A stretch of 64,000 nt of DNA, from NCBI RefSeq assembly GCF_002355855.1, contig NZ_AP017657.1, positions 87,713 to 151,712 on the forward strand, given 5' to 3'. This document shows positions 17,328 through 26,943 of the stretch, piece by piece. The position numbers and the translations under genes are program-made. Within the stretch, counting starts at the first letter, position 1. Each line of letters begins with the position of its first letter. The stretch is from Sphingobium cloacae (lineage in GTDB: Bacteria > Pseudomonadota > Alphaproteobacteria > Sphingomonadales > Sphingomonadaceae). The notes below the pieces were generated by a model. That model made no database searches, was not told the origin of the DNA, and saw nothing but the letters and a program-made list of their open reading frames with translations.

Positions 17328-19919
17328 ATGGCGGGGAAGGGCGGCTTCTTCGAGAGCCTTCTTTCAGGGATCCTCGGCGACAGCCAGCGTCCCGATGCGG
17401 ATCGGCCGGAGCTTGGCGTGCCCATGCTGGCCGACTGGCTCCCTTATCGCAGCTTCGACGCAAAGACGGGCGTGTTCTACAACAGCGCGTCGCGGGGCTT
17501 TGTGATCGAGGCAGCTCCCTTGATCGGTGCAGACGAACGGACAGGGGAGATCCTCACCCAGTTCCTTTCCGAAGCGATCCCCGCGCCGGGATGCCTGCAA
17601 TTCCACCAGTGGATGAGTCCGCGCGTGTCCGAGCGTCTCTCGCGCTGGTATCTTCCGCGCTACTCGGCTCGCGGCGTCTACGAGCGCATGGCGAAGCACC
17701 GCATCGACTTCCTGACCGACGGGGTGTGGCGCTCGCTCTCCGCGGATGCGCCATTCTCGCTGCGGAACCACCGTGTGGCGATCTCCTACTCGACCCCGGA
17801 ATCCTCGAGCGTGTCTGTCGAGGAAATCGTGGCGGTGATGGACGGTCTGATCTCGGCCCTCGCATCGATCAATGTGCCGGCCCGCAAGATGGATCCGACC
17901 GACCTCATCGGGTGGATCGACGACATAACCTCGCCGACCACTGCGGCGGGGGAGGACGTCGTCAACTACAATCCGCTCGATCCGATTGCGGACCAGGCGG
18001 TGCGCCGGGATGTGGAGCTTCACATCGAGCCCGATCGCATGCTGCTCAGAACCGAGCGATTTCGGCCAACCGGGGCGACGGTGGACGAGGCGCCCGAGAT
18101 CGGTGAGATTCTGCCGGACGTCTTCGACGTTCGCTCATTCTCGGTCCGGAACCTGCCGAGCCGCTGGGCGCCGTGGGATGTCGCCCGGCTCATTGGCGAC
18201 ATGTTCACCGACAAGCTCAGGATGCCATGTCCGGTCGCGACAAATCTGTGCGTCGAGTTCCCCGATCCGCTGGCATCGTCGAACAAGGCGAGCTTCAAGT
18301 TCATGCGCACCACGAGCCTTGCGGACTCCAAGTCGGCGCGCTTCCTGCCGCAGCTGCGCGAGCAAAGCCAGGAATGGCGTTACGTCAACGACGAGCTGCG
18401 CCAGGGGCGCAAGCTGGTGCGTGTCTTCTTCAGCGTGACCTCCTTCTCGCCGAAGGGCAGGGGGGACGCCAACGAACGCGTGCTCAAATCGGTTTATCGC
18501 GCAGCGGGCTGGGACCTGCTCGACGATCGGTACCTGCAGGTGATGGGCCTTTTGTGCGCCATGCCCATGACAATGGCGAACGGGCTTGCACGCGACCTCG
18601 AGCGCATGAAGCGGATGCGCACATTGCTCACGACAACGGCGGCGAACCTGGCCCCGATCCAGGGCGAGTATCTCGGCGGCCAGGTGCCGCATCTCATGCT
18701 CATCGGTCGGCGTGGACAACCCTTCTTCTGGAGTCCGTTCGAGAATGCGGCGGGCAACCACAATGTCGCCGTCTTCGGCAAATCGGGGTCGGGCAAATCC
18801 GTGACGCTGCAGGAGCTCTGTGCCTCCCTTTGCGGTGCCGGCGCGCGCGTCGTCGTGATCGACGACGGTCGCTCCTTCGAGCACTCCGCCAAGCTCCAGG
18901 GCGGCGCGTTCGTCGAATTTACGATGTCGTCCGGCTTCTGCCTCAACCCCTTCAGCATGATCGATGAGGAGCTGGCCCGCAGCGACGAGGATTACCTGCT
19001 CGACTGCATGGCGATGCTCAAAGCCATCGTGAACCAGATGTCGCGCCACATCGACCGGCTGAACGATACCGAGCGTGGCCTCATCGACGGGGCCGTTAAC
19101 AGCGTCTGGAGCGAAAAGGGACGCCAGGGCTCGATCGACGACGTGATCGCTGCGCTCGAAGCCACCGGAAATGGCCTTGCCATGGATCTTGGCATCGCCA
19201 TGCGCCCCTTTTCGTCGGCAGGGACGTACGGGCGATTTTTCCAGGGCGAGGTATCGTTCGAACTGTCGGCGCAGCTCACGGTGTTCGAGCTCTCCGACCT
19301 TTCATCCCGCGAGGAACTGCGCAGCGTCGTGCTGACCGCGATCATGTTCATGTCGCAGCAGATGATGCGCAAAGTCGATCGTTCGGTCCCGAAGGCGCTG
19401 CTTCTGGATGAAGCGTGGCAGATGCTGCGCGGCGGTGCGATGGCCGATTTCATCGAGACCTATGCTCGCACCTGCCGGAAATATGGCGCGGCGCTGGTGA
19501 CGGCGACGCAGTCCCTGAACGATTACTATAAGTCGGCCGGGTCCGTCGCGGCGCTGGAGAACTCCGACTGGTTCGTCATTCTCCAGCAGAAGCCCGAGAC
19601 AATCGCGGACTTCAAGAAGCACGACCGCTTTGAGATGGACGACTATACCGACGCGCTGCTGCGGTCCTTGAAGATCAACGGCCGCGAATATTCCGACATC
19701 CTTATCAAGGGCCCCGAGACCCTGGCCGTCGGCAGGCTGGTGCTCGATCCGTTCTCGGCCACCGTCTATTCGTCGAGCCCGGCTATCTACGCGGCGATCG
19801 AGGCGCTGGTCGCGCGAGGGCTAAGCATGGATGAGGCGATCGAACGGGTCGCCTTCCCCGGCAATCCGGAAAAGTGGGCGTCGCACGAGCAAGTCGACGT
19901 TGCCGAGGCGGCGGAGTAG
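17328..19919 (+). CDS. traC: Pilus assembly ATPase TraC
   Basis: An 863-residue VirB4-family ATPase that energises pilus assembly at the inner membrane. Walker A FGKSGSGKS lies near residues 484-492 and Walker B ALLLDEAWQML near 690, followed by TATQSLNDYY. The N-terminal TraC domain is also recognisable (LADWLPYRSFDAKTGVF). The ATG at 17328, one base after the traV stop, is the natural start. The frame is open further upstream inside traV but that extension is not native. Confidence 0.95.
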   Translation: MAGKGGFFESLLSGILGDSQRPDADRPELGVPMLADWLPYRSFDAKTGVFYNSASRGFVIEAAPLIGADERTGEILTQFLSEAIPAPGCLQFHQWMSPRVSERLSRWYLPRYSARGVYERMAKHRIDFLTDGVWRSLSADAPFSLRNHRVAISYSTPESSSVSVEEIVAVMDGLISALASINVPARKMDPTDLIGWIDDITSPTTAAGEDVVNYNPLDPIADQAVRRDVELHIEPDRMLLRTERFRPTGATVDEAPEIGEILPDVFDVRSFSVRNLPSRWAPWDVARLIGDMFTDKLRMPCPVATNLCVEFPDPLASSNKASFKFMRTTSLADSKSARFLPQLREQSQEWRYVNDELRQGRKLVRVFFSVTSFSPKGRGDANERVLKSVYRAAGWDLLDDRYLQVMGLLCAMPMTMANGLARDLERMKRMRTLLTTTAANLAPIQGEYLGGQVPHLMLIGRRGQPFFWSPFENAAGNHNVAVFGKSGSGKSVTLQELCASLCGAGARVVVIDDGRSFEHSAKLQGGAFVEFTMSSGFCLNPFSMIDEELARSDEDYLLDCMAMLKAIVNQMSRHIDRLNDTERGLIDGAVNSVWSEKGRQGSIDDVIAALEATGNGLAMDLGIAMRPFSSAGTYGRFFQGEVSFELSAQLTVFELSDLSSREELRSVVLTAIMFMSQQMMRKVDRSVPKALLLDEAWQMLRGGAMADFIETYARTCRKYGAALVTATQSLNDYYKSAGSVAALENSDWFVILQQKPETIADFKKHDRFEMDDYTDALLRSLKINGREYSDILIKGPETLAVGRLVLDPFSATVYSSSPAIYAAIEALVARGLSMDEAIERVAFPGNPEKWASHEQVDVAEAAE

Positions 19920-19922
19920 GCC

Positions 19923-20282
19923 ATGGATGCCGCAGCGCACAGGAGGAATGGCGCGGACATCGCGGTCGGGCGACAGCCCGCCCTGCGGAGCTTGCTCCAT
20001 TTCTATCTGCACTTGATCGGCTTCACGGCATCGACGCTCTTGCTGACCTGGGGGCTGTTCGCGCTCTTCTTCGTGGCGCTCGGGGGTTTCTCGCTCGATG
20101 GGCTCATGCACCAGCTCAACAATTTGACGGCCCGCTACGTCGCCGCGTCTCCTGACCGCATCGCGTCATTCAAGAACATCTTCATCGCCGCACATCTCCT
20201 GATTGCCGCCGGACTGATCGTTCTGCGCCGCGAGAAGATCGTGCCTGCGGCCCTGCCCGAAGGAAAAGCTGATCATGGCTGA
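19923..20282 (+). CDS. Hypothetical membrane protein of the tra operon
   Basis: A 119-residue protein with three hydrophobic stretches (LIGFTASTLLLTWGLFALFFVALGGF, which may be two helices, and NIFIAAHLLIAAGLIVL). No family recognised. It sits between traC and trbI, 3 bp after the traC stop and overlapping trbI by 8 bp, so it is an integral member of the operon. A position-specific inner-membrane accessory role is likely but unproven. Confidence 0.7.
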   Translation: MDAAAHRRNGADIAVGRQPALRSLLHFYLHLIGFTASTLLLTWGLFALFFVALGGFSLDGLMHQLNNLTARYVAASPDRIASFKNIFIAAHLLIAAGLIVLRREKIVPAALPEGKADHG

Positions 20283-20928
20283 ACAGACCGAGCTCGACCT
20301 GCCGTCCCCTGCGCCCCAACCGGCGGCCGCAGCGAAGCGCGCAATTTTCGCGGGCTTCTCGTCCGTTCAGATCGTCGCGGGCCTTCTGGTCATTGGTGTC
20401 CTGATATGGGGGATGTGGGTCACAAAGGCGCTGATCACGCCCAAGCAGGAGCGGATCGTTTCCGCGCGGCTGTCCTCGATCGTCGGCGAGTATGTCCAGG
20501 CACAAGCGCGCTCCACCTCTCCGCCGGCGCAAGTCGAGGCGGAGATGCGCAAGTTCATGGCATCGCTGGACAAGGAGCTCGAGCGGCGAAGCTCGGGCGG
20601 TGAGATCGTGCTCGTCGGGGAAGCCGTTCTCACGAAGAATGTCCCCGACATCACCGACAAGCTGAAGGAGGCGGTCTATGCATCCGGCGTTGCTCGGCCG
20701 AAGCAAGCATCGGCTCTGGAGCTTCAGCAGCTCGAGCAGCAGGCCATGCTCGCGGCACAGCCGCAGCAGCCCATGACGGCGCAGCCCGCGGCGCCGGTCG
20801 GATACCCGGATCCCATGGCACCGGCGCCTATGATGCCCGGGGCGCCGGCCGCGTCAGCGCCCCAGTACGAGCCGCCGGCTGCCACCGTTTCAACCTTTGG
20901 AGGTCCCGATGGCAGCGGCGGTCAATGA
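20275..20928 (+). CDS. trbI: Type-F transfer protein TrbI
   Basis: A 217-residue bitopic protein with one membrane segment (VQIVAGLLVIGVLIWGMWVTKALI) followed by a periplasmic domain containing VLVGEAVLTKNVPDITDKLKEAVY, which matches F-type TrbI. TrbI influences pilus retraction or length in F. The C-terminal 60 residues are Gln-, Pro- and Met-rich. It overlaps the previous gene by 8 bp and the next by 20 bp. Confidence 0.85.
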   Translation: MAEQTELDLPSPAPQPAAAAKRAIFAGFSSVQIVAGLLVIGVLIWGMWVTKALITPKQERIVSARLSSIVGEYVQAQARSTSPPAQVEAEMRKFMASLDKELERRSSGGEIVLVGEAVLTKNVPDITDKLKEAVYASGVARPKQASALELQQLEQQAMLAAQPQQPMTAQPAAPVGYPDPMAPAPMMPGAPAASAPQYEPPAATVSTFGGPDGSGGQ

Positions 20929-21445
20929 CGCGGCGAAGCGGGGCTGGCGACCGAACCCGAAGCTTTGGCTTCTGCTTGGCGCCTTCGTCGGCGGAAGCGT
21001 TGCCCTGACAGGGCTGGCAGATTGGAGCGACGACCACCTTTTCCTCGTCAATACGACGGACTCCCTGCCGAACTGGGCCTTCCTCATCGAGCGGGGCCGC
21101 CTGCCTGCCAAGGGAGAGTTCATATTTTTCGATCCGCCGGCGAGCGCGCTGTTGCGCCGCCATTTTGGCGCCAGGCCAAGGATGTTTGGAAAGAAGGTCT
21201 ATGCTGTCGCGGGAGACGTGATCGCGCATGACGGCATGACGGTAACGATCAACGGCGTTCCGACTGTTCGCATGAAGCCCTTCACCAAGGCGGGCGAACG
21301 CCTTGTGCCCGGTGCGACGGGGGTCGTGCCCCCAGGCTGCTATTTCGCGGCGACGCCGCACAAGGACGGCTTCGACAGTCGCTATGCCGAGATCGGCTTT
21401 GTTTGCGGCCGGCAAGTCATCGGAACCGGGGAGCCGATCCTGTGA
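20909..21445 (+). CDS. Signal peptidase S26-family protein (TraF peptidase type)
   Basis: A 178-residue inner-membrane peptidase. One N-terminal membrane segment precedes VNTTDSLPNWAF, where the Ser serves as nucleophile, and GKKVYAVAGDVIAHDG, where the Lys is the general base, as in TraF/Lep-type S26 enzymes. F itself lacks this enzyme in its operon, but many F-type systems of alphaproteobacteria carry it. It probably processes the TraA pilin. The start is at 20909, after GGAGG. The stop overlaps the traW GTG start. Confidence 0.88.
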   Translation: MAAAVNDAAKRGWRPNPKLWLLLGAFVGGSVALTGLADWSDDHLFLVNTTDSLPNWAFLIERGRLPAKGEFIFFDPPASALLRRHFGARPRMFGKKVYAVAGDVIAHDGMTVTINGVPTVRMKPFTKAGERLVPGATGVVPPGCYFAATPHKDGFDSRYAEIGFVCGRQVIGTGEPIL

Positions 21446-22098
21446 AAGCTGTTCTGACAAGCGGTGCCGGCATCGCTTCATTCGCGGCGGCCATGCTCCT
21501 CATCGGCCCTATCCCTGGCGAAGCCAGGGATTATGGCCATGTCGGCCAGGTCTTTCCCATCATCGAGCCGGATCTGCTGGCGACGATCGAGGCGCGGCTG
21601 CGGCGGGCGGAGGGCAGCGGCGAGCTTGCCCGCATGAACGAGCAGTTTGCCAGAAGGGTCGAACAGAGAGTTCGCCGGCCCAAGCCTGTCGACGGGATCA
21701 CTCCGGCGCGCATGGCGCGAAGCTGGGATTATGATCCGACCATCGCGATCGAGCGCGACATTCGGGACCAGAAGGGTAATCTGATTGCGGGTGCCGGTCA
21801 TCGCATCAATCCGCTCGATTTCGTCGAGATAAAGCAGGACCTCGTCTTCGTCGACGGCGACGATGCGACGCAACTCGCGTGGGCGACCTCGCGCTATACG
21901 GATCTCAAGGCCAAGATCATCTTCGTCAACGGTTCGCCGATCGATGCGATGACGGCGAAGAAGCGGCGCTTCTATTTCGACCAGGAAGGCAAGCTCACTG
22001 CAACGTTCGGGATCGAGCATACGCCTGCGGTGGTCAGCCAAAACGGCAGGACGATGCGCGTTTCCGAGATCGTGCTGAAGCCAGGGAAGTCCGGCTGA
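21442..22098 (+). CDS. traW: Type-F transfer protein TraW
   Basis: A 218-residue periplasmic protein with a signal peptide (GIASFAAAMLLIGPIPGEARD) and the TraW core (YDPTIAIERDIRDQKGNLIA, INPLDF, IIFVNGS). TraW works with TrbC and TraU in pilus assembly. The start is the GTG at 21442, overlapping the preceding stop as GTGA. The stop shares one base with the next start (TGATG). Confidence 0.92.
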   Translation: MKAVLTSGAGIASFAAAMLLIGPIPGEARDYGHVGQVFPIIEPDLLATIEARLRRAEGSGELARMNEQFARRVEQRVRRPKPVDGITPARMARSWDYDPTIAIERDIRDQKGNLIAGAGHRINPLDFVEIKQDLVFVDGDDATQLAWATSRYTDLKAKIIFVNGSPIDAMTAKKRRFYFDQEGKLTATFGIEHTPAVVSQNGRTMRVSEIVLKPGKSG

Positions 22099-22367
22099 TG
22101 GCGCTGTGGCTCGACATGCTCCGAACGCCGATGGCGGCGCCCGAGACGGCGAGGCTAAGGACCATGCGCCTGTCCTGGCTCGCTCTCTGCGTCACCCTGG
22201 CCGGCGCAGTGACTCTTCTCGACCAGCTGCGCGGTCGCATCGGCCGAGCCGCGCCCTGTTTGATCGCCGTGCTGCTCGCCACAGCGCTCGTGGTCACGGT
22301 CCTTTACCTTCGGGCGAAGCGGCGCGCCGACGCGGCGTATCTCGATCAACTGGCGGAGAGAGAATGA
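22098..22367 (+). CDS. Small membrane protein between traW and traU
   Basis: An 89-residue protein with two membrane helices (LSWLALCVTLAGAVTLL and APCLIAVLLATALVVTVLYL) and a basic C-terminus. No family recognised. It overlaps traW by one base and traU by four, so it is co-translated with both. Position suggests an inner-membrane accessory of the pilus machine. Confidence 0.65.
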   Translation: MALWLDMLRTPMAAPETARLRTMRLSWLALCVTLAGAVTLLDQLRGRIGRAAPCLIAVLLATALVVTVLYLRAKRRADAAYLDQLAERE

Positions 22368-23386
22368 TGCGCGGACTTCGACCGATTTTCGGCACGTTTC
22401 TCGTCGTCCTGTTCGCCATCATGCTGGCGCCACGCGCCGAGGCTGCCGGTCCCACCTGCAATGGGAAGTTCGTCAACCCGATTACCGACGTCTGCTGGTC
22501 ATGCCTGTTTCCGCTGTCGGTGGGCGGATTGAAGATCTGGCCGAGCGGCCGACCCGACACGAAGAACCCGGCGTCTCCCATATGCGCCTGTGCAGATCCT
22601 CTACCGCGCATCGGCATTTCCGTGGGCTTCTGGGAGCCTGCCCGCCTGGCGGACGTCACCATGAAGCCCTGGTGTTTTCCCAATCTTGGCGGAGTGCGCA
22701 TCGCTCCGGGCTTCGATATCGGTCAGGGCTATCTGGCCGGCCCTTCGATGGTCGGCGGCAGGTCGCAGAGCACGGCCAAATGGCATGTGCATTGGTATGT
22801 CTATCCGCTGCTCTACTGGATGGAGATCCTTACGGATTTCGTCTGCTTCGAGCAGGCGAGCTTCGACATCGCCTATATGACCGAGGTCGATCCGCTCTGG
22901 CAGGATGACTCGCTTGCGGCGCTCATCAACCCCGAAGCGATCATTTTCGCAAATCCGCTCGCCAAGGCAGCCTGTGCGGGCGACTGCGTCGCCGGCACGG
23001 TGAACCTGCCGCTCGACCAGCTATTCTGGTGCGCAGGTTGTCAGGGGTCCATGTATCCCCTGAACGGGAACATCCCGGCGTCGATCGGCCATGTCCAGTC
23101 CTCGCGGCTCGCATTGTCGCGCTTTGCCTACAAGATGCACCGGCAGGCGCTCGCCTGGGGCACGATGGGCTCGGAAGGGCTGTGCAAGAAGTACCTCATG
23201 CCAGTCATGCGCAAACAGCAGTACCGGTTTCAGATGACCAATCCGATTCCGACGGTGAGCGGGCGCTTCGCCTGCTCGGCGATCGGAGCTTCGACAATGC
23301 CGCCGGATGCCGGTCGTGCCTATCCCGCGGGGGGCGAGGACATGGGCTATCTGGTCTGGCGCAAGCGCAACTGCTGCGTGCTGTGA
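22364..23386 (+). CDS. traU: Type-F transfer protein TraU
   Basis: A 340-residue exported protein rich in Cys, with a signal peptide (FLVVLFAIMLAPRAEAA) and TraU signatures such as FVNPITDVCWSCLFPLSVGG and VHWYVYPLLYWMEILTDFVC. TraU is needed for DNA transfer rather than pilus formation in F and depends on disulfide formation, which fits the dsbC-like gene in the operon. It overlaps the previous gene by ATGA. trbC follows after 11 bp. Confidence 0.94.
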   Translation: MMRGLRPIFGTFLVVLFAIMLAPRAEAAGPTCNGKFVNPITDVCWSCLFPLSVGGLKIWPSGRPDTKNPASPICACADPLPRIGISVGFWEPARLADVTMKPWCFPNLGGVRIAPGFDIGQGYLAGPSMVGGRSQSTAKWHVHWYVYPLLYWMEILTDFVCFEQASFDIAYMTEVDPLWQDDSLAALINPEAIIFANPLAKAACAGDCVAGTVNLPLDQLFWCAGCQGSMYPLNGNIPASIGHVQSSRLALSRFAYKMHRQALAWGTMGSEGLCKKYLMPVMRKQQYRFQMTNPIPTVSGRFACSAIGASTMPPDAGRAYPAGGEDMGYLVWRKRNCCVL

Positions 23387-23397
23387 AGGAGGGAGCG

Positions 23398-24144
23398 ATG
23401 CGACTTCTCATCTTGGGCGCCGTTGGCCTCGTCGCAGCCGCCAGCATGACCGCTCTCCTGGCCCAGACCGTCGATGGCATCGATGTTCAGGCCATCAAGA
23501 AGCGATCGGCGGACCTTCAGGCGGATGCCGAGGCGTTCGTCGATCAGATCAAGGACCGCGGTGACGCGTTTCGGGAAGAGGCGGTTACCGTTCGTGACAG
23601 CGGCATGGAAAACATGCGGCGCGTCGCGGCGACGGATCTGCCGAAAGGACCTGCAGGGGCTGTCGACTTCGATGAAATCGTGCAGGGTGCTGCGACGAAC
23701 GCCAAAGTCGGCGGCGGGGAGGCGCCGCAGCTCATCGCGTTCGCCAGCCTCTCGATGCCCCCCAAGGCGCTTCGCCAGCTTATCGAGGACACGGCGAGGG
23801 CAGGGGGCGTCGTCGTTTTCCGCGGCTTTCCGAACAATTCGATGAAGGAGTTCTCGCAGGCTCTGGGCAAGATCGTCGACCGGGAGGACGATTTCGCCAA
23901 CATCGGCATCGACCCGAGACTGTTCCGCGCCTTCGACGTACAGGCGGTGCCGACCTACGTCGCGGTCTCATCGGATTTCGACCTTTGCGCCGGCTTTTCA
24001 TGCCGAACCAAGGTCCCGCCTCACGACCGGATGATCGGCAATGTGACCGTCGAATATGCGCTGTCGTCGTTCGCCGAGGGCAACGGTCCGGGCGCGCGCG
24101 TGGCGGCGGTGGGTCTCTCCAATCTAAGGAGAGCGTTGCCGTGA
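23398..24144 (+). CDS. trbC: Type-F transfer protein TrbC
   Basis: A 248-residue periplasmic protein with a signal peptide (LGAVGLVAAASMTALLAQ) and the TrbC_Ftype domain (LIAFASLSMPPKALRQLIEDTARAGG, then FRGF, and QAVPTYVAV), which has a thioredoxin-like fold. F TrbC is processed and interacts with TraW. GGAGGGAGCG precedes the start. The stop overlaps the traN GTG. Confidence 0.9.
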   Translation: MRLLILGAVGLVAAASMTALLAQTVDGIDVQAIKKRSADLQADAEAFVDQIKDRGDAFREEAVTVRDSGMENMRRVAATDLPKGPAGAVDFDEIVQGAATNAKVGGGEAPQLIAFASLSMPPKALRQLIEDTARAGGVVVFRGFPNNSMKEFSQALGKIVDREDDFANIGIDPRLFRAFDVQAVPTYVAVSSDFDLCAGFSCRTKVPPHDRMIGNVTVEYALSSFAEGNGPGARVAAVGLSNLRRALP

Positions 24145-25976
24145 GCGTCCGCTTCTCGCTGATGCTGCTTATCGCGGGTCTTGCCGCCGCCTCCCCCGCT
24201 TCTGCCCAGATGTCGGTCGAGGAGGCCCGCCAGGAAGGGCGCTCGCTCGCCAATGAGAAACGGCAGGATACGACGCTGGTGCCGACCGACAATGCCCGCG
24301 CGGAAGCGGTGCCGGGCTATGGCGGCACGGCGCTGCCGCAAGGCGCCTATTTCGACGATCCTGAAAGAATGGAAGCGGAAGCCGCGGCGACAAAGGCGTC
24401 GAACGAGCAGTATCGCATCACCACGGACGCGGACCGGACACGGCCGACGTTCAGCAATTCCGAGATCCTCGAGACAACCGCTCGCGCCACGACCGTCGAG
24501 AATGATCCATCGGCCTACCTCGCCGGGGAGAGCATGGGGGGCAGCTCCGGCTCGTGCGTCCCGCTCCCGCCGGGCTCAGGATCTGAGGGCTATTACGAGG
24601 CGACCTGCAACAGCGGCACCAAGGTCGAGGACAGGCCCGAGACCTGCACCATCCGCATGGTGCCCGAGGTGCAAACCGTCGATAGCTACAAATACTATGT
24701 GGTGCCCGACAGCGCATATGGAACCCCGTTCGCGCGCTATGCCGCCATTGCCCCTCATATTTCCTCAGGAGTCTGCAAGCCGACAGGCGTTCGGAAACAG
24801 GCCTGCGCTGCCCATCGCGACTATGGCTGGCCCTGGCCTGACAACAAATATTGCGATGATTATTATGCGACGGAATATGAATGCACGGCGGATTTGCCGG
24901 TCGCGCTCAGCGTCAGCCCGCTCACCGGGGCGTCGTGGCATGCAAAGGGCAGCACGAGCACTGTCGTAACAAGAAGGGTCGACAGCTGCGGCAGTCTTGC
25001 CGGCGATGAGATGTGTTCGTTGCAGCCTGGCGGGGATGTTTGCACGGAAGGACCTGAAACGCGGATCATCGACGGCGTTCCGGTGACGCAAGCCTGCTGG
25101 GCGTGGAAACGCGACTATGTGTGTCATCGCTTCACGCCGGCAAACGATTGCGGCGATCTAGAAGCGAACGGAAGCTGCTCCTTTCTGCGCACCGAATGCC
25201 TCGACGAGGAGCGGGATGGCGCCTGCAAGGTTGAGGAGCGGGTCTACCGCTGCCCGACACCCGGCAGCGCGGTGACCGATGCACCGCAATATATCTGCGG
25301 AGACGACGTCTATTGCATCAATGGCGACTGCGAGCCGATCGTGCGCGAGGCGTCGACCGAGTTCAAGGATGCGCTGGTCGCTCTTCACTCCATCGACCAG
25401 GCCGGCAAGGAGTTCGACGAGAACAACTTCACGGTTTTCCAGGGCACGCGAGAGACCTGCCACAAGCCGGTATTCGGGCTGATCAACTGCTGTGCCGGCA
25501 AGGTGTCCGGCTTGTTGAGCGTGGGCGCGGGCGCAGCCGCGCTTGCCGGCGGCCCAGGCGCGATCGCGGCCCTCGCCACGCCGTTCCTCGCGCTCTTCGC
25601 ATGCTCTCAGGACGAGATGAAGCTCGACATCAAGGATCGTATGGGCTTCTGCCACAAGGTCGGCACTTACTGTTCGTCGAGCTTTCTCGGAATCTGCAAG
25701 ACCCGGCGAACGGCCTATTGCTGCTTTGAAAGCAAGCTCAGCCGCATCCTGCAGGAGCAGGGACGAATTCAGCTCAGCAAGCCCTGGGGCGCTCCCAAGA
25801 AGGAGCAGTGCCTTGGCTTTACGATCGAGGAATTCGCCAGGCTCGACCTTTCCCTCATGGATTTCACCGAGGTCTATGCCGAGTTCGTCGATGCCGCGCG
25901 GCTTCCGGACGAAGTCGAGACGATGACCCAGATCCAGCTGAAAATTCAGGGGTACTATGACCTGCACGGCAAATAG
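24141..25976 (+). CDS. traN: Mating-pair stabilisation protein TraN
   Basis: A 611-residue exported, Cys-rich protein with a signal peptide (FSLMLLIAGLAAASPASAQ), matching TraN, the outer-membrane adhesin that stabilises mating pairs. The C-terminal third has many Cys pairs (INCCAGKVSG, KVGTYCSSSFLGICKTRRTAYCCFESKLSRI), typical of the family. The start is a GTG overlapping the trbC stop. The middle region has long Cys-spaced segments probably involved in recipient recognition. Confidence 0.9.
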   Translation: MSVRFSLMLLIAGLAAASPASAQMSVEEARQEGRSLANEKRQDTTLVPTDNARAEAVPGYGGTALPQGAYFDDPERMEAEAAATKASNEQYRITTDADRTRPTFSNSEILETTARATTVENDPSAYLAGESMGGSSGSCVPLPPGSGSEGYYEATCNSGTKVEDRPETCTIRMVPEVQTVDSYKYYVVPDSAYGTPFARYAAIAPHISSGVCKPTGVRKQACAAHRDYGWPWPDNKYCDDYYATEYECTADLPVALSVSPLTGASWHAKGSTSTVVTRRVDSCGSLAGDEMCSLQPGGDVCTEGPETRIIDGVPVTQACWAWKRDYVCHRFTPANDCGDLEANGSCSFLRTECLDEERDGACKVEERVYRCPTPGSAVTDAPQYICGDDVYCINGDCEPIVREASTEFKDALVALHSIDQAGKEFDENNFTVFQGTRETCHKPVFGLINCCAGKVSGLLSVGAGAAALAGGPGAIAALATPFLALFACSQDEMKLDIKDRMGFCHKVGTYCSSSFLGICKTRRTAYCCFESKLSRILQEQGRIQLSKPWGAPKKEQCLGFTIEEFARLDLSLMDFTEVYAEFVDAARLPDEVETMTQIQLKIQGYYDLHGK

Positions 25977-26121
25977 CATGGTCAAGGACGCGATGCGCAG
26001 CGTTTCGGTGGAATCGACCGGCGCGGCGCCTACGGACGTCTCCGCCGCGGCCGACCTTTCCCGTTCCCTCCCGCGCATGAGGCTCGTGGGTGAGAGCATC
26101 TATCAGAAAGGAAGTTTGTCC

Positions 26122-26943
26122 ATGCATCCAATCATGGCGGCGCCGCTTCTGGCGCTTTCGCTCGCTGGCCTGGCTGTTCCCGCGGCGGCCCAGCCGCGCG
26201 ATGGAGCGTCGGATGGCGTCGAGCGGGCCGATGCCGGCGATGACTTTTACTGTGCAGAACGCAGGCTCGGTCAATGGTTCTATTGCAGCAAGCCGCGAGC
26301 GACGGAGCCGGAGAAGCAAGCCGTCCCGGTCCCGTCGAGCGCGGTCGAGCGCATGTCCGCCATCACCCGCCAGCTCGACGAGCTCAAGGCACGGGCGATC
26401 CTCGATCCGACCGAGGAAAATGTCATCGCTTACGTCCGATTTCAGCGCGAGCAGCTCGACCGTGCTTCGACCTTCTCAGACACCTGGCAGCGCGCGCTGT
26501 GGCAGAACCCCGATCTCGACTACACGCTGCAGCGGCCTGTTTCGACGGTGGGCAAGCGAGCCTGGCTCGATAACCGGCGCGCCGATCGCGATGCGGTTAT
26601 GGCGAACCTTAGCCAACGCTACGGGCTCTTCTACTTTTATGCGCAGAGCTGCGGCGCATGCGACCTGTTTTCACCGATCCTGCGATCGGTGGCCGACAGT
26701 CACGGCATGGCGGTGATGGCGGTTTCGATGGACGGCGGGCCGAGCCGCGATTTTCCAAATTATGTCGTCGATGCGGGCCAGCGCGCGCGCATGGGCGTCC
26801 CGGGTAACGAGACGCCGGCGCTCGTACTGTTCGACACCGTCACCAAACGCACGATTCCGGTGGGATATGGGATTCTCAGCGCCGACGAGATCATGGATCG
26901 CATTTTCGCGCTGACGAACACCAAGGTGGGGAGCGACTTCTGA
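26122..26943 (+). CDS. traF: Type-F transfer protein TraF
   Basis: A 273-residue periplasmic thioredoxin-like protein. It has a signal peptide (MAAPLLALSLAGLAVPAAAQ), a helical domain, and a thioredoxin fold with an intact CGAC motif (SCGACD, about residues 177-180) and ETPALVLF with the cis-Pro. F TraF lacks such a pair, so this copy could be redox active. The start at 26122 gives a proper signal peptide and has AAGGAAG upstream. In-frame starts at 25978 and 26077 are possible but would bury the signal. Confidence 0.88.
   Translation: MHPIMAAPLLALSLAGLAVPAAAQPRDGASDGVERADAGDDFYCAERRLGQWFYCSKPRATEPEKQAVPVPSSAVERMSAITRQLDELKARAILDPTEENVIAYVRFQREQLDRASTFSDTWQRALWQNPDLDYTLQRPVSTVGKRAWLDNRRADRDAVMANLSQRYGLFYFYAQSCGACDLFSPILRSVADSHGMAVMAVSMDGGPSRDFPNYVVDAGQRARMGVPGNETPALVLFDTVTKRTIPVGYGILSADEIMDRIFALTNTKVGSDF

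Noticed and set aside
25978..26121. N-terminal extension of TraF or a separate small gene between traN and traF
   Set aside because: The in-frame extension would place the signal peptide inside the protein, and the extension itself shows no features.
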